13,128 nucleotides of DNA from Candidatus Martarchaeota archaeon. Its GTDB lineage: Archaea; Micrarchaeota; Micrarchaeia; Micrarchaeales; Micrarchaeaceae. Under the pieces are notes generated by a model. The model saw only the letters and a list, made by a program, of their open reading frames with translations. It did no database searches and was not told the DNA's origin. This document shows positions 13,103 to 13,128 of this stretch, one piece after another. The translations under genes and the position numbers were made by a program. The stretch covers positions 1-13,128 of the forward strand of contig JAMCZM010000035.1 of the NCBI GenBank assembly GCA_023485645.1, written 5' to 3'. The number at the start of each line of letters is the position of its first letter. The first letter of the stretch is position 1.

Positions 13103-13128
13103 CTTTCCCGTAACCTTGTTCAACTCTG

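Overview
The window reads as part of a small, AT-rich archaeal chromosome. The evidence is an SRP54, a DRG-type GTPase with a TGS domain, a TATA-binding-protein repeat, a geranylgeranyl reductase, and TATA-like boxes lying about 20-35 bases before start codons with little or no leader. The pilin-like signal segment (SAMEYLMTYGWAILIIAVV) and the compact layout suggest a DPANN lineage, perhaps an ARMAN-type (Micrarchaeota/Parvarchaeota) acidophile. That placement is inference from memory. No tRNA, rRNA, CRISPR array, transposase or integrase was seen.

Layout. Bases 1-181 hold no convincing complete gene, only a possible tail of an upstream plus-strand ORF and one copy of a perfect 42-base inverted repeat. 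The other copy lies inside the winged-helix gene (182-652, minus). Next come a DRG GTPase (697-1797, minus), a 23-codon very basic microprotein with its own terminator (1941-2058, plus), SRP54 (2112-3407, minus), a GT4 glycosyltransferase (about 3531-4676, plus), a one-repeat TBP (4718-5047, minus) and a geranylgeranyl reductase (5298-6407, plus). A tightly packed minus-strand operon follows, transcribed nuoI-nuoJ-nuoK-nuoL-nuoM-nuoN (12154 down to 6399). A divergent plus-strand gene at the right end encodes a class III/type IV pilin-like surface protein (12428-13084).

How the genes work together. The first half is information processing and membrane biogenesis: ribosome-associated GTPase, protein targeting, basal transcription, glycosylation and lipid saturation. 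The second half encodes the distal membrane arm of a complex I-like proton pump plus the NuoI iron-sulfur subunit. NuoA, B, C, D and H are not beside it, so the complex would have to be completed from another locus.

The most interesting points are a TBP with only one of the usual two repeats, with both DNA-intercalating phenylalanines kept; the tiny lysine/arginine-rich ORF with a textbook terminator; the 42-base perfect inverted repeat between a gene and its flank, which is either a recent rearrangement or an assembly chimera; and altered charged residues in NuoN and NuoM.
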